64,000 nucleotides of DNA from Terracoccus sp. 273MFTsu3.1 (GCF_000383675.1 NZ_KB911823.1:125095-189094); one strand, 5' to 3'; positions 26,309 to 34,973 are shown, counted from the stretch's first letter. Made by a program: numbers and translations. Notes: generated from the letters alone by a model not told the origin.

Positions 26309-27075
26309 GCGCCAGGGGCGAGTGGCTCGCGTGGCGGGCCGCTCGTGAGAGCGATCTCGTCCAGGAGCACGGCTGGCTCTCGCTGACCGGCTTCGCGTGG
26401 CTGCCGGACCGCCCGACGAGCCTGCCCGGCCTGCCGGGCCGGTGGTGGGCCGACGGGGCGGGTGCGATCGTCGAAGCGACCGCGAGCGAGGGGCTGAGCG
26501 TCGACGGCGAGCCCGTCGTCGGGTGGGCCACGGCGGACGTCGAGGAGGCAGGGTCGCGGCTCTGGGTGCGGCACGGCGAACGCGTCGTCGAGCTGCTCCG
26601 GAGGGGTGGGCGGCTCGCGGTGCGGACCCGGGACCCGCAGGCCACGACGCGTCGGGCCTTCGACGGCGTGCCGACGTGGGAGCACGATCCGGACTGGGTG
26701 CGCCCCGGACGGTTCACGGCCGCAGACCCTCCGGCGCGGGTGGAGGTGCGCACCGCCCGTGACGACCTCGTCCAGCACGCCACCGTCGTCGGCACGGTCG
26801 ACGTCGACATCGATGGGGTGCGGCACCGTCTCAGCGCGGTCGGCGCCGGAGACGGCCTCGGACTCCTCTTCCACGACACGACGAACGGTGCGCTCTCGGC
26901 GCCCTGGCGCACCGTCACGACGTCGGCCCCGGACCCCGACGGCAACGTCGTCGTCGACTTCAACCGGGCCGTCAACCTCCCCTTCGCCTTCACCGCGTAC
27001 GGCACGTGCCCCGGGCCGGTGACGGGCAACCGGATCGCCGTGCCCGTCACAGCCGGCGAGAAGCGGCCGGCATGA
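26305..27075 (+). CDS. DUF1684 protein
   Basis: A 256-residue cytosolic protein. The pattern WRAARESDLVQEHGWLSLTGFAWL near the N-terminus and DFNRAVNLPFAFTAYGTCP then GNRIAVPVTAGEK at the C-terminus identify DUF1684, a family with a conserved C-terminal block but no firmly assigned activity known to me. It overlaps both neighbours by 4 bp (ATGA), so it is made in step with the two monooxygenases. A hydrolytic or deacetylating step is a guess from pathway logic only. Confidence 0.75.
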   Translation: MSARGEWLAWRAARESDLVQEHGWLSLTGFAWLPDRPTSLPGLPGRWWADGAGAIVEATASEGLSVDGEPVVGWATADVEEAGSRLWVRHGERVVELLRRGGRLAVRTRDPQATTRRAFDGVPTWEHDPDWVRPGRFTAADPPARVEVRTARDDLVQHATVVGTVDVDIDGVRHRLSAVGAGDGLGLLFHDTTNGALSAPWRTVTTSAPDPDGNVVVDFNRAVNLPFAFTAYGTCPGPVTGNRIAVPVTAGEKRPA

Positions 27076-28130
27076 GGTTCTGCACGTACACCTTGCTCGA
27101 CACGAGCCCTGACCCGGTGACGGGGGTTGCCCGCTCCCAGACGGAGGCGTTCGAGCACGTCACGCGCCAGGCCGTCTGGGCCGAGGAGCTCGGTTTCGAC
27201 GCGTTCGGGGTGGGGGAGCGGCACGCCCAGCGCTTCGTCTCGTCCTCGCCGCCCGTCGTCCTCGCGCACGTGGCAGCGCACACGTCCCGCATCCGCCTCA
27301 TGACGACCGTGACCGTGCTCTCGCTCCTCGACCCCGTCCGCGTCGCCGAGGACTACGCGACGCTCGACCACCTGAGCGGTGGGCGGCTCGACGTCGTCAT
27401 CGGCAAGGGCAACGACCCCGACCAGAACGCTCTCTTCGGCTACGAGCTCGAGGGCCAGTGGGAGCGCAACGCCGAGAAGTACGAGCTGTTGCGCCGGCTC
27501 TGGCGCGAGGAGCGGGTCACGTGGTCGGGACGCTTCCGGCCCCCGCTCGTGGACGCGACGACCCAACCGCGCCCGCTCCAGCAGCCCATCCCCGTCTGGC
27601 ACGGCTCGGCGAGCTCGACCGAGTCGACCGAGCTCGCCGCTCGCTGGGGCGACCCGCTCTTCTCCGCCAACGGCTTCCACCCCCTGGAGACGTACGCCGC
27701 CCTCGTCCGGCACTACCGCGAGCGGTGGGAGGCGCACGGCCACGACCCCGCCGACGCGGTCGTCGGTGCCGGCTTCCTCGGGCTCCTCGTCGCCGACACG
27801 ACCCAGGAGGCGCTGCGTCTCTACGAGCCGGCGTTCGAGGCGTTCCGGCGCTCGCCGGGGGCCGTGCACAACCGTCTGCCCTTCTCGACGCTGGAGGAGT
27901 ACGCCCGCGACAGCTCCGCGTTGATCGGCTCGCCCGCCGAGGTCGTCGACAAGATCGGGCGCTACCGGGAGGCCTTCGGCCACGAGCTCTCCGGTGTCTC
28001 GCTCGACGTGCCGGGCCTGCCGGAGAACGTGACCCGGCGCAGCGTCGAGCGGTTCTTCGCAAACGTGGCCCCCGTCCTGCGGCGAGAGCACCCGTCACGA
28101 CAGGAGTTCAGACACACGTTGAATGCCTGA
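27072..28130 (+). CDS. Luciferase-like (LLM) flavin monooxygenase, CE1758/YtmO-like
   Basis: A 352-residue bacterial-luciferase-fold enzyme: FCTYTLLDTSPDPVTG, AEELGFDAFGVGERHAQRFVSSSPPVVL, DYATLDHLSGGRLDVVIGKGND and PVWHGSASSTEST. It is a different branch from the SsuD-like protein encoded two genes upstream. Bacillus organosulfur operons also pair two LLM enzymes (YtmO and YtnJ types). It is the last gene of the coupled set that began at 22112; 46 bp later a new promoter serves the Ugp-like operon. Confidence 0.82.
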   Translation: MRFCTYTLLDTSPDPVTGVARSQTEAFEHVTRQAVWAEELGFDAFGVGERHAQRFVSSSPPVVLAHVAAHTSRIRLMTTVTVLSLLDPVRVAEDYATLDHLSGGRLDVVIGKGNDPDQNALFGYELEGQWERNAEKYELLRRLWREERVTWSGRFRPPLVDATTQPRPLQQPIPVWHGSASSTESTELAARWGDPLFSANGFHPLETYAALVRHYRERWEAHGHDPADAVVGAGFLGLLVADTTQEALRLYEPAFEAFRRSPGAVHNRLPFSTLEEYARDSSALIGSPAEVVDKIGRYREAFGHELSGVSLDVPGLPENVTRRSVERFFANVAPVLRREHPSRQEFRHTLNA

Positions 28131-28164
28131 CGCACCAAAGCCGCAATCGGTGCATCCGCGCGGC

Positions 28165-28170
28165 TAGGTT
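28165..28170 (+). promoter_or_regulatory. -10-like hexamer of the Ugp-like operon
   Basis: TAGGTT ends 6 nt before GTG 28177 with no ribosome site between, so the first transporter gene is probably translated from a leaderless mRNA. Confidence 0.45.
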
Positions 28171-28176
28171 TGCCGG

Positions 28177-29139
28177 GTGCAGTCATCGGTGACCCAACCC
28201 CAGAGCGCCACGCCCGGGTCCGGCGGACCCCCGCCCGAGGTGGGGCCACCCCCGCGACGGTCGAGCGGGCGGGCCTGGGAGTGGTCGCTCGCGGCCCTCC
28301 TGCTGCTGCCCAACCTCGTGCTGCTCATCGTCTTCACGTACCGTCCGCTCCTCGACAACATCAGGCTGTCGTTCACCGACTGGAACATCTCCTCGCCCAT
28401 CGCCAACCCCGTGGGCCTGTCCAACTACATCGAGTGGTTCGGGCGTGACGACACGAAGATCATCGTGCGCAACACCCTCGTCTTCACCGTCGCCACCGTC
28501 GGCATCTCCATGGCGGTCGGGCTCGGCCTCGCCCTGCTGCTCGACCAGAAGCTCAAGGGGCGCAACATCGTCCGCTCGGTCGTCTTCGCGCCGTTCGTCA
28601 TCTCGGGCGCCGCGATCGGCATCGCGTTCCAGTTCGTCTTCGACCCGCAGTTCGGGCTCGTCCGTGACCTGCTCGCACGGATCGGGGTCGCCTCGCCCGA
28701 CTTCTACCAGCAGCCGGGCTGGGCGCTCTTCATGGTGACCGTCACCTACATCTGGAAGAACCTCGGCTACACCTTCGTCATCTACCTCGCCGCCCTCCAG
28801 GGTCGGCGAGCCGACCTCGACGAGGCGGCCGAGATCGACGGCGCCACCGCGTGGACCCGCTTCCGACGCGTCCTCATGCCCCAGCTGCGCCCGACGACGT
28901 TCTTCCTGTCGATCACCGTGCTGCTCAGCTCGGTCCAGGTCTTCGACATCATCAACGTCATGACCCGCGGCGGACCGCAGGGCAACGGCACGACCACCCT
29001 CGTCTACCAGGTCTACCAGGAGACGTTCGTCAACCAGCGCGCCGGCTACGGCGCCACCGTCGCCACCGTCATGTTCGTCATCCTGCTCGCCGTCACGGTG
29101 GTCCAGGTGCGCTTCATGGACAGGGGGAAGCAGGCATGA
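28177..29139 (+). CDS. Carbohydrate/glycerol-phosphate ABC permease (UgpA type)
   Basis: A 320-residue permease with six helices after a Pro/Gly-rich N-terminus. The helix-1 region LLLLPNLVLLIVFTYRPLLDNIRLSFTDW and the EAA loop DEAAEIDGATAWTRFRRVLMPQL (split as DEAAEIDGATAW and TRFRRVLMPQL) are typical of CUT1 sugar importers. It pairs with the next gene, which it overlaps by ATGA. The diesterase gene at the end of the operon suggests glycerol-3-phosphate or glycerophosphodiesters as the substrate. Confidence 0.87.
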   Translation: MQSSVTQPQSATPGSGGPPPEVGPPPRRSSGRAWEWSLAALLLLPNLVLLIVFTYRPLLDNIRLSFTDWNISSPIANPVGLSNYIEWFGRDDTKIIVRNTLVFTVATVGISMAVGLGLALLLDQKLKGRNIVRSVVFAPFVISGAAIGIAFQFVFDPQFGLVRDLLARIGVASPDFYQQPGWALFMVTVTYIWKNLGYTFVIYLAALQGRRADLDEAAEIDGATAWTRFRRVLMPQLRPTTFFLSITVLLSSVQVFDIINVMTRGGPQGNGTTTLVYQVYQETFVNQRAGYGATVATVMFVILLAVTVVQVRFMDRGKQA

Positions 29140-30068
29140 GCACCTCCACCATCGTCGGGACCCGCGACGACGAGCAGGTCCCGCCGGCCGGCGGGCAGCG
29201 CCGGCGTCGACGCACGTCGCACCAGGTCGAGGCCTCGGCGCACCACCGCGGACCGATGTGGACCGTCGCGGGCTACGCCGGCATGGTCCTCGTCGTCCTC
29301 GTCATCGCCGTCCCCCTCTTCTGGATCCTCCTCACCTCCTTCAAGGAGCGCGGGGACATCTACGTCCGGCCGGCCCAGTGGTGGCCGGACCCCCCGACGG
29401 GCCAGAACTACAGCGAGCTGACGACCCGCATCCCGTTCTTCGACTACGTCCGCAACTCGGTCATCATCACGTCGGCGACGTCGGTCGCCAAGATCGTGCT
29501 CGGCGTCATCAGCGCGTACGCCCTGTCGCTGCTGCGCTTCCCGGGACGCTCGATCGTCTTCCTCGTCGTCATCGCGGCGCTGATGGTGCCCAACCAGATC
29601 ACGGTGATCAGCAACTACGCCCTCGTCGCGCAGCTCGGGTGGCGCAACACCTTCCAGGGCATCATCATCCCGCTCGCGGGCGTCGCCTTCGGCACCTTCC
29701 TCATGCGCAACCAGTTCCTCAGCCTGCCCGGCGAGATCATCGAGGCCGCGCGCCTCGACGGCGCCGGACCCATGAAGCTGCTGTGGCGCGTCGTCATGCC
29801 GATGTCGTGGCCGACCCTCGTGGCCTTCGCGCTCATCACCGTCGTCAACGAGTGGAACGAGTACCTCTGGCCGTTCCTCATGTCCGACGACGAGACGACG
29901 GCGCCGTTGCCGGTCGGCCTGACGTTCCTCCAGAACAACGACGGCGTGACGAACTGGGGGCCGGTCATGGCAGGCACCGTCCTGGCCATGCTGCCGATCC
30001 TCGTCCTCTTCCTCTTCCTCCAGCGACAGATGATCAAGGGCCTCACGGCGGGGGCCGTGAAGAGCTGA
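29136..30068 (+). CDS. Carbohydrate/glycerol-phosphate ABC permease (UgpE type)
   Basis: A 310-residue second permease with a basic cytosolic N-terminus (RRRRRT) and six helices. EAARLDGAGPMKLLWRVVMPMSWP contains the EAA loop (key part EAARLDGAGPMKLLWRVVMP), and WNEYLWPFL marks the CUT1 family. It is coupled to the UgpA-type gene by a 4-bp overlap and would form the heterodimeric channel with it. Sixty-eight bases separate it from the binding-protein gene, without an obvious hairpin. Confidence 0.88.
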   Translation: MSTSTIVGTRDDEQVPPAGGQRRRRRTSHQVEASAHHRGPMWTVAGYAGMVLVVLVIAVPLFWILLTSFKERGDIYVRPAQWWPDPPTGQNYSELTTRIPFFDYVRNSVIITSATSVAKIVLGVISAYALSLLRFPGRSIVFLVVIAALMVPNQITVISNYALVAQLGWRNTFQGIIIPLAGVAFGTFLMRNQFLSLPGEIIEAARLDGAGPMKLLWRVVMPMSWPTLVAFALITVVNEWNEYLWPFLMSDDETTAPLPVGLTFLQNNDGVTNWGPVMAGTVLAMLPILVLFLFLQRQMIKGLTAGAVKS

Positions 30069-30136
30069 AACCGGCTCTGCCGCATGCCGATCCATCCCCA
30101 CGACCCCACCCACCACCACAGGGAAAGGCACCATCC

Positions 30137-31438
30137 ATGAACGAGTTCTCACGTCGAGGCTTCCTCGGCCTCGCCGGCGCGGCCGGCGTCGCCGGTCTCG
30201 CGGCCTGCGCGGGCACGGGTACGTCCCCGACGACGGGCGGCGGTGGCGGCTCGAGCAACACCATCGAGTTCTGGAGCAACCACCCCGGCAACAGCAAGCC
30301 GGTCGAGCAGCAGATCATCAAGGCCTTCGAGGCGGCCAACCCGAGCCTCAAGGTCAAGCTCGTCGACGCCGGCAAGAACTACGAGGAGGTCGCGCAGAAG
30401 TTCAACGCGTCGCTCGCCGGCGGCTCGCTGCCCGACGTCGTCGTCGTCTCGGACGTCACGTGGTTCAACTTCGCGCTCAACAAGCAGCTGAGCCCGCTCG
30501 ACGAGCTGCTCTCGACGGCCAAGATCGACACGAGCGACTACGTCGACGCGCTGTACAACGACTACAACCTCGACGACAAGCACTACGCCCTCCCGTTCTC
30601 GCGGTCGACGCCGCTCTTCTACTACAACAAGGACCTCTGGAAGGCCGCCGGTCTCGAGGACCGCGGCCCGAAGGACTGGGACGAGTTCCTCACGTGGGCA
30701 CCGAAGCTCAAGGCGGCCGCCGGCTCCGACAAGATCGTCATGGAGCTGCCCGACGGCTCGAACTACCTCGACTGGGTCTTCCAGAACATCGTGTGGGGCT
30801 ACGGCGGTGCCTACTCGAAGGAGTGGACGCCGACCTTCTCGGACCCCAACACGGTCAAGGCGGGCACCTACCTGCAGAACCTCGCCAAGGACGGCTACCT
30901 CAAGCTGTCCAAGGACCCGGCTCCCGACTTCACGGCCGGCATCGTCGGCTGCAGCATGATGTCGACCGGTTCGCTCGGCGGCGTGGCGAAGGACGCGAAG
31001 TTCCCCGTGGGCACGGCGTTCCTGCCGGGTGACGGCAACTGCCCCACCGGCGGTGCGGGTGTCGGCATCCCTGCCAACATCCCCGACGACCGCAAGAAGA
31101 ACGCGCTGAAGTTCATCGAGTTCCTCACCAACGCCCAGAACACCGTCACCTTCACGCAGGCCACCGGCTACATGCCCGTGCGCAAGTCCGCCGTGGACCT
31201 GCCGGAGGAGAAGGCCTTCCTCGAGAAGAACCCCAACGCCCAGACGGCGATCGAGCAGCTGCCCAAGACGCGGTCGCAGGACAACGTCCGCGTGCTGCTG
31301 CCCGGCGGCGGCGCCCGGATCGGCAAGGGCCTCGACCAGATCGTCCAGGGCCAGGACGTCGCGACCGTCTTCAAGGGGCTCGACGCCGAGAGCCAGCAGG
31401 TCTTCGACTCGCAGATCAAGAGCAAGCTCGGCGCCTGA
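30137..31438 (+). CDS. Extracellular solute-binding lipoprotein (UgpB type)
   Basis: A 433-residue family-1 binding protein. The N-terminus has a twin-arginine-like SRRGFLG followed by a lipobox LAAC (Cys about 25), so it may be exported folded by Tat and lipid-anchored. IEFWSNHPGNSKPVEQQIIKAFEAANP begins the mature domain; FYYNKDLWKAAGL and VGIPANIPDDRKKNALKFIEFLT are typical of CUT1 binding proteins. GGGAAAGG lies upstream of ATG 30137. It is followed by a hairpin before the ATPase gene, consistent with higher production of the binding protein. Confidence 0.87.
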   Translation: MNEFSRRGFLGLAGAAGVAGLAACAGTGTSPTTGGGGGSSNTIEFWSNHPGNSKPVEQQIIKAFEAANPSLKVKLVDAGKNYEEVAQKFNASLAGGSLPDVVVVSDVTWFNFALNKQLSPLDELLSTAKIDTSDYVDALYNDYNLDDKHYALPFSRSTPLFYYNKDLWKAAGLEDRGPKDWDEFLTWAPKLKAAAGSDKIVMELPDGSNYLDWVFQNIVWGYGGAYSKEWTPTFSDPNTVKAGTYLQNLAKDGYLKLSKDPAPDFTAGIVGCSMMSTGSLGGVAKDAKFPVGTAFLPGDGNCPTGGAGVGIPANIPDDRKKNALKFIEFLTNAQNTVTFTQATGYMPVRKSAVDLPEEKAFLEKNPNAQTAIEQLPKTRSQDNVRVLLPGGGARIGKGLDQIVQGQDVATVFKGLDAESQQVFDSQIKSKLGA

Positions 31439-31466
31439 CGCGCCGCCGCACCAACCCCGGTCGTAT

Positions 31467-31502
31467 GCCGTCCGGCGGGCCCGCTCGGACCCGCCGGACG
31501 GC
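31467..31502 (+). terminator. Intra-operon hairpin after the binding-protein gene
   Basis: A perfect 13-bp stem (GCCGTCCGGCGGG and complement) with a 10-nt loop and no U-tract lies between the binding-protein and ATPase genes. A GTATGCC heptamer overlaps its 5' edge. It may cause partial termination or protect the upstream mRNA. Confidence 0.65.
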
Positions 31503-31591
31503 TCCGGAGTGACGTGGAGACGGCGAGCACGCTCGCGCCCTCCTGTACCCGGCTCCAGACCCCCGAACCAGAACGACCCGAGAGGCCACCG

Positions 31592-32704
31592 ATGGCAACC
31601 GTGTACTTCGACGAGGCGACTCGTCGGTTCTCCAAGGACGACGCCCCGGCGGTCGACGGCATCACGCTCGACATCGCCGACGGTGAGTTCCTCGTCCTCG
31701 TCGGCCCCTCGGGCTGTGGCAAGTCGACGACCCTGCGGATGCTCGCGGGTCTCGAGCCCGTCGACGGCGGGCGCATCCTCGTCGACGGCCACGACCAGAA
31801 GGGCGTGCGACCGCGGGACCGGGACATCGCGATGGTCTTCCAGAGCTACGCGCTCTACCCGAACATGTCGGCCGCCCAGAACATGGCCTTCGCCCTCGAC
31901 AACGCGAAGGTGAGCAAGGCCGAGACGAAGCAGCGGGTCGCCGAGGCCGCGAAGATCCTCGAGCTCGAGCCGCTCCTCGACCGCAAGCCCGGCCAGATGT
32001 CGGGCGGTCAGCGCCAGCGCGTCGCCATGGGTCGCGCGATCGTGCGCAACCCCAAGGTCTTCTGCATGGACGAGCCGCTGTCCAACCTCGACGCCAAGCT
32101 GCGCGTGTCGACACGCTCGCAGATCGCCGGCCTGCAGCGCAGGCTCGGCATCACGACGGTCTACGTCACCCACGACCAGGTCGAGGCGATGACGATGGGC
32201 CACCGGGTCGCGGTGCTGCGCGACGGGAAGCTCCAGCAGGTCGACACGCCGGAGCGGCTGTACGACCACCCCGTCAACACCTTCGTCGCGGCCTTCATCG
32301 GCTCGCCGGCCATCACGCTCGTCGAGTCCGAGGTGCGCGAGGGCGTGGCGCGCGTCCACGGCGTCCCGGTGCCCCTGGACCGGGCCGTCGCCGGTCGGGC
32401 GGGGGAGAAGGTCGTCGTCGGGCTCCGTCCGGAGTCGTGGCACGTCGTGGACACCCCGGCCGGAGGCGGCCGGGACGGGTCCGACCCGTCCGCCCTCGCG
32501 CTCAGCGTCGAGCTCGTCGAGTCGCTGGGCTCGGAGTCGTTCGTCTACGGGCGCCCGGTCGGTGCCGACGAGGGCGCCGACCGCGTCACCGTTCGCCTCG
32601 ACAAGCGCACCCACCTGACCGTGGGCGACACCGTGCACGTCGAGCCCAACCGTGGCGAGGTCCATCTCTTCGACGCTGCCTCCGGCGAGCGGATCGAGGC
32701 CTGA
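31592..32704 (+). CDS. ABC transporter ATP-binding protein (UgpC/MalK type)
   Basis: A 370-residue ATPase: Walker A GPSGCGKST, Q-loop VFQSYALYPNMS, signature MSGGQRQR, Walker B VFCMDEPLSNLDAKLR and switch His VYVTHDQ. The C-terminal 130 residues form the OB-fold regulatory domain of MalK-type subunits (GLRPESWHVV, VELVESLGSESFVYGR). The start ATG 31592 has GAGAGG upstream. It powers the two preceding permeases and is followed 2 bp later by the diesterase gene. Confidence 0.88.
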   Translation: MATVYFDEATRRFSKDDAPAVDGITLDIADGEFLVLVGPSGCGKSTTLRMLAGLEPVDGGRILVDGHDQKGVRPRDRDIAMVFQSYALYPNMSAAQNMAFALDNAKVSKAETKQRVAEAAKILELEPLLDRKPGQMSGGQRQRVAMGRAIVRNPKVFCMDEPLSNLDAKLRVSTRSQIAGLQRRLGITTVYVTHDQVEAMTMGHRVAVLRDGKLQQVDTPERLYDHPVNTFVAAFIGSPAITLVESEVREGVARVHGVPVPLDRAVAGRAGEKVVVGLRPESWHVVDTPAGGGRDGSDPSALALSVELVESLGSESFVYGRPVGADEGADRVTVRLDKRTHLTVGDTVHVEPNRGEVHLFDAASGERIEA

Positions 32705-32706
32705 GG

Positions 32707-33588
32707 ATGGCGTCTCGCCCCGGACCCTGGGCGTCGGGCCGCTTCGACGTCGAGGGGCATCGCGGCGCCAAGGGGCTCGTCGTCGAGAACACGCTGGCCA
32801 GCTTCGCCGCCGCGTACGACGCCGGGGTGACCGGCGTCGAGCTCGACGTCCGGCTCACGGCCGACGGGGAGGTCGTCGTCTGGCACGACCCGGTGCTGCT
32901 GCCGCTCAAGTGCCGGCCGACCGGGCCGGACCTCGTGGGGGCCCGGGTCGCCGACCTGAGCCTCGAGCAGCTGCGCACGGTCGACGTCGGCAGCCAGACG
33001 CTCGCCGGCTTCCCGGAGCAGCGACCGTCGCCGGGCGCCCGCATCTCGACCTTGGACGAGGTGCTCGCCCACGGGGTCGAGCGCGCGCCCGACGTGTGGT
33101 GGACCATCGAGCTCAAGGTCAACCCGCTCGACCCGGGGGAGTCCGCCGGACGGCATCGGCTCCTCGAGTCGGTCCTGGCGAGCGTCCACGAGGCCGGCCT
33201 CGAACGGCAGTGCTTCATGCATTCGTTCGACTGGGCCGTGCTCGAGCTCTCGGCCGAGCTCGCGCCCGACGTCATCCGGTCGGCCCTCGTCGAGGCCGCG
33301 GTGACGTGGGTCCCGGGCAGCCCGTGGACGGGCAGCGTCAGGGTGGGGGAGTCGCACGACGACGTGTGTGCCGGGGCGGCCGCCGTCGGCGCGGGCGTCA
33401 TCTCACCCGAGCACGTGCTCGTCGATCCGGACTTCGTCCAGCGTGCGCACGCCGCCGGACTCGCGGTGCTGCCGTGGACGGTCAACGAGCCGGCGCGGAT
33501 GGTCGAGCTCGTCGAGGCGGGAGTCGACGGCTTCGTGTCGGACTACCCCGACCGCGCCGTCTCCGTGCTGGCGCCGACGCCGGCCTGA
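32707..33588 (+). CDS. Glycerophosphodiester phosphodiesterase (UgpQ type)
   Basis: A 293-residue TIM-barrel enzyme with the GDPD active-site pattern: VEGHRGAKGLVVENTLASF, GVELDVRLTADGEVVVWHD and the later WWTIELKVN and LPWTVNEPARM. It hydrolyses glycerophosphodiesters to glycerol-3-phosphate plus an alcohol, using a divalent metal. No signal peptide is visible, so it would act on imported substrate in the cytosol. Its place at the end of the ABC operon, 2 bp after the ATPase gene, is the main reason to call the transporter Ugp-like. Confidence 0.88.
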   Translation: MASRPGPWASGRFDVEGHRGAKGLVVENTLASFAAAYDAGVTGVELDVRLTADGEVVVWHDPVLLPLKCRPTGPDLVGARVADLSLEQLRTVDVGSQTLAGFPEQRPSPGARISTLDEVLAHGVERAPDVWWTIELKVNPLDPGESAGRHRLLESVLASVHEAGLERQCFMHSFDWAVLELSAELAPDVIRSALVEAAVTWVPGSPWTGSVRVGESHDDVCAGAAAVGAGVISPEHVLVDPDFVQRAHAAGLAVLPWTVNEPARMVELVEAGVDGFVSDYPDRAVSVLAPTPA

Positions 33589-33622
33589 AGCGCTGGGCCG
33601 GTGCGAGGGGTCCTCGTGCCGT

Positions 33623-33658
33623 AGCGAGGGGCCGGACCTGGTGGTCCGGCCCCTCGCT
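33623..33658 (+). terminator. Terminator hairpin of the Ugp-like operon
   Basis: A perfect 16-bp stem with loop TGGT (arms AGCGAGGGGCCGGACC and complement) lies 34 bp after the diesterase stop. It is the strongest hairpin of this region. Confidence 0.85.
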
Positions 33659-33793
33659 CCCCCTCCGGTGCCCCTCCGGGGCGGGAGCCGCGGCGCCCGT
33701 GGCACACTCGTGCGGTCGACAGGCGCCGATGTCGACGCTGTCACCGTCCCGGTGCAGCAGCTGGGTGGGGACCCCTGGACCCCACCCATTCGC

Positions 33794-33806
33794 TAGAACG
33801 CCGTTC
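33794..33806 (+). promoter_or_regulatory. Palindromic operator candidate GAACG-C-CGTTC overlapping a -10
   Basis: A perfect inverted repeat GAACGCCGTTC (33796-33806) overlaps a -10-like TAGAAC (33794-33799) about 35 bp before the TetR-family gene. A repressor bound there would block the promoter, so autoregulation is likely. Confidence 0.55.
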
Positions 33807-33838
33807 CAGCGAACTCATGATGCGTTCGAAGGGCTCCG

Positions 33839-34501
33839 ATGTCAACAGACCGGGCGTACGACAACAGCTCGCGGGCGGAAGCAGCCCTGGCCACCCGGCG
33901 CCGGATCATCGAGGCTGCGGGCGAGATGCTCCTGCGCGACGGCTACCACGCCATGTCCGTCAGCGCGCTCGCCGCGAACGCCGGCGTCAGCGCGCAGACC
34001 GTCTACAACGCCGTCGGCGGGAAGGCGGCCGTCGTCAAGGCGGTCTACGACGTGCTCCTCGTCGGTGACGACGCGCCCGTCGCGATGCAGGACCGGCCGG
34101 AGTTCCGAGCCATGTCGACGGCCCCCGACCGTGAGGGCTTCGTCCGCGCGTACGCCGCGTTGTGCGCGACGATCTACGAGCGCGTCGGACCCCTTCTCGG
34201 CGTGCTCCTCGCGCAGGGCGCCGGCGGCGACACGGGCCTGCAGGAGTTCGTCGCGACGATCGACCGCGAACGTCGGGTCGGCAACACGAACGCCCTCAAC
34301 GCCCTCGAGGCCGCTCACGGGCTGCCGCCACAGCTCGACCGCGAGCGGTTCATCGACATCGTCTGGACCGTGACCGCGCCCGAGATCTACGACCGTTTCG
34401 TGCGACGCTGCGGCTGGACCCACGCGATGTATGCCGCCTGGCTGGCCGAGGCGGTCGTCGCGATCTTCGACCGCGCCAGCAGCGCCGAGCAGGAGGACTG
34501 A
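33839..34501 (+). CDS. TetR-family transcriptional regulator
   Basis: A 220-residue regulator whose N-terminal helix-turn-helix is TRRRIIEAAGEMLLRDGYHAMSV then SALAANAGVSAQTVYNAVGGKAAVVKAVYDVLL. The C-terminal ligand domain (about 70-215) is not close to any group I can name. ATG 33839 is preceded by AAGGG. It is first in a run with the PPOX flavoprotein gene (2 bp away) and coaE, and probably controls that run through the palindrome upstream. The inducer is unknown. Confidence 0.85.
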   Translation: MSTDRAYDNSSRAEAALATRRRIIEAAGEMLLRDGYHAMSVSALAANAGVSAQTVYNAVGGKAAVVKAVYDVLLVGDDAPVAMQDRPEFRAMSTAPDREGFVRAYAALCATIYERVGPLLGVLLAQGAGGDTGLQEFVATIDRERRVGNTNALNALEAAHGLPPQLDRERFIDIVWTVTAPEIYDRFVRRCGWTHAMYAAWLAEAVVAIFDRASSAEQED

Positions 34502-34503
34502 CC

Positions 34504-34965
34504 ATGCCCCGCCAGATCGCGACCAACACCGAGGTCGACCGCGACGCGATGCTCGACTTCGTCCGTCCGCGCCACTCGATGGTGCTCATGACGCAGCGCG
34601 CCGACGGGCGCCCGCAGGCCTCGCCGGTCACGGGCGGCGTCGACGAGCAGGGACGCATCGTCATCTCGACCTACCCCGAGCGCGCCAAGACGACGAACGC
34701 CCGGCGCCGACCGCAGGTCAGCGTCCTCGTCCTGTCCGACGACTTCGGCGGGGAGTGGGTGCAGGTCGACGGCGACTGCGAGGTCATCGACCTGCCGGAC
34801 TCCGTCGAGCCGCTCGTCGACTACTTCCGCGCCATCTCCGGCGAGCACCCCGACTGGGACGAGTACCGCCAGGCGATGCGTGACCAGGGCAAGTCCCTGC
34901 TTCGTGTCACGCCGACCCGATGGGGTCCGGTCGCCAGGGGCGGCTTCCCGGCCCGCCTCGCCTGA
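34504..34965 (+). CDS. PPOX-class oxidoreductase (F420- or FMN-dependent)
   Basis: A 153-residue split-barrel protein. MLDFVRPRHSMVLMTQRADGRPQASPV and ISTYPERAKTTNARRRPQVSVLVLSDDFGGEWVQVDGDCEVID (key parts SMVLMTQRADGRPQ and ERAKTTNARRRPQVSV) match the TIGR03618/Rv1155-like group, in which many members bind F420. The C-terminal RVTPTRWGPVARGGFPARLA is also characteristic. Expression with the TetR gene suggests an inducible detoxification or reduction role. The electron cofactor cannot be told from sequence alone. Confidence 0.8.
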   Translation: MPRQIATNTEVDRDAMLDFVRPRHSMVLMTQRADGRPQASPVTGGVDEQGRIVISTYPERAKTTNARRRPQVSVLVLSDDFGGEWVQVDGDCEVIDLPDSVEPLVDYFRAISGEHPDWDEYRQAMRDQGKSLLRVTPTRWGPVARGGFPARLA

Positions 34966-34973
34966 GGTCGCCC

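Noticed and set aside
33796-33806. The same GAACGCCGTTC palindrome considered as an SOS box
   Set aside because: The spacing (one central base) is too short for a LexA site, and its position before a TetR gene fits autoregulation better.
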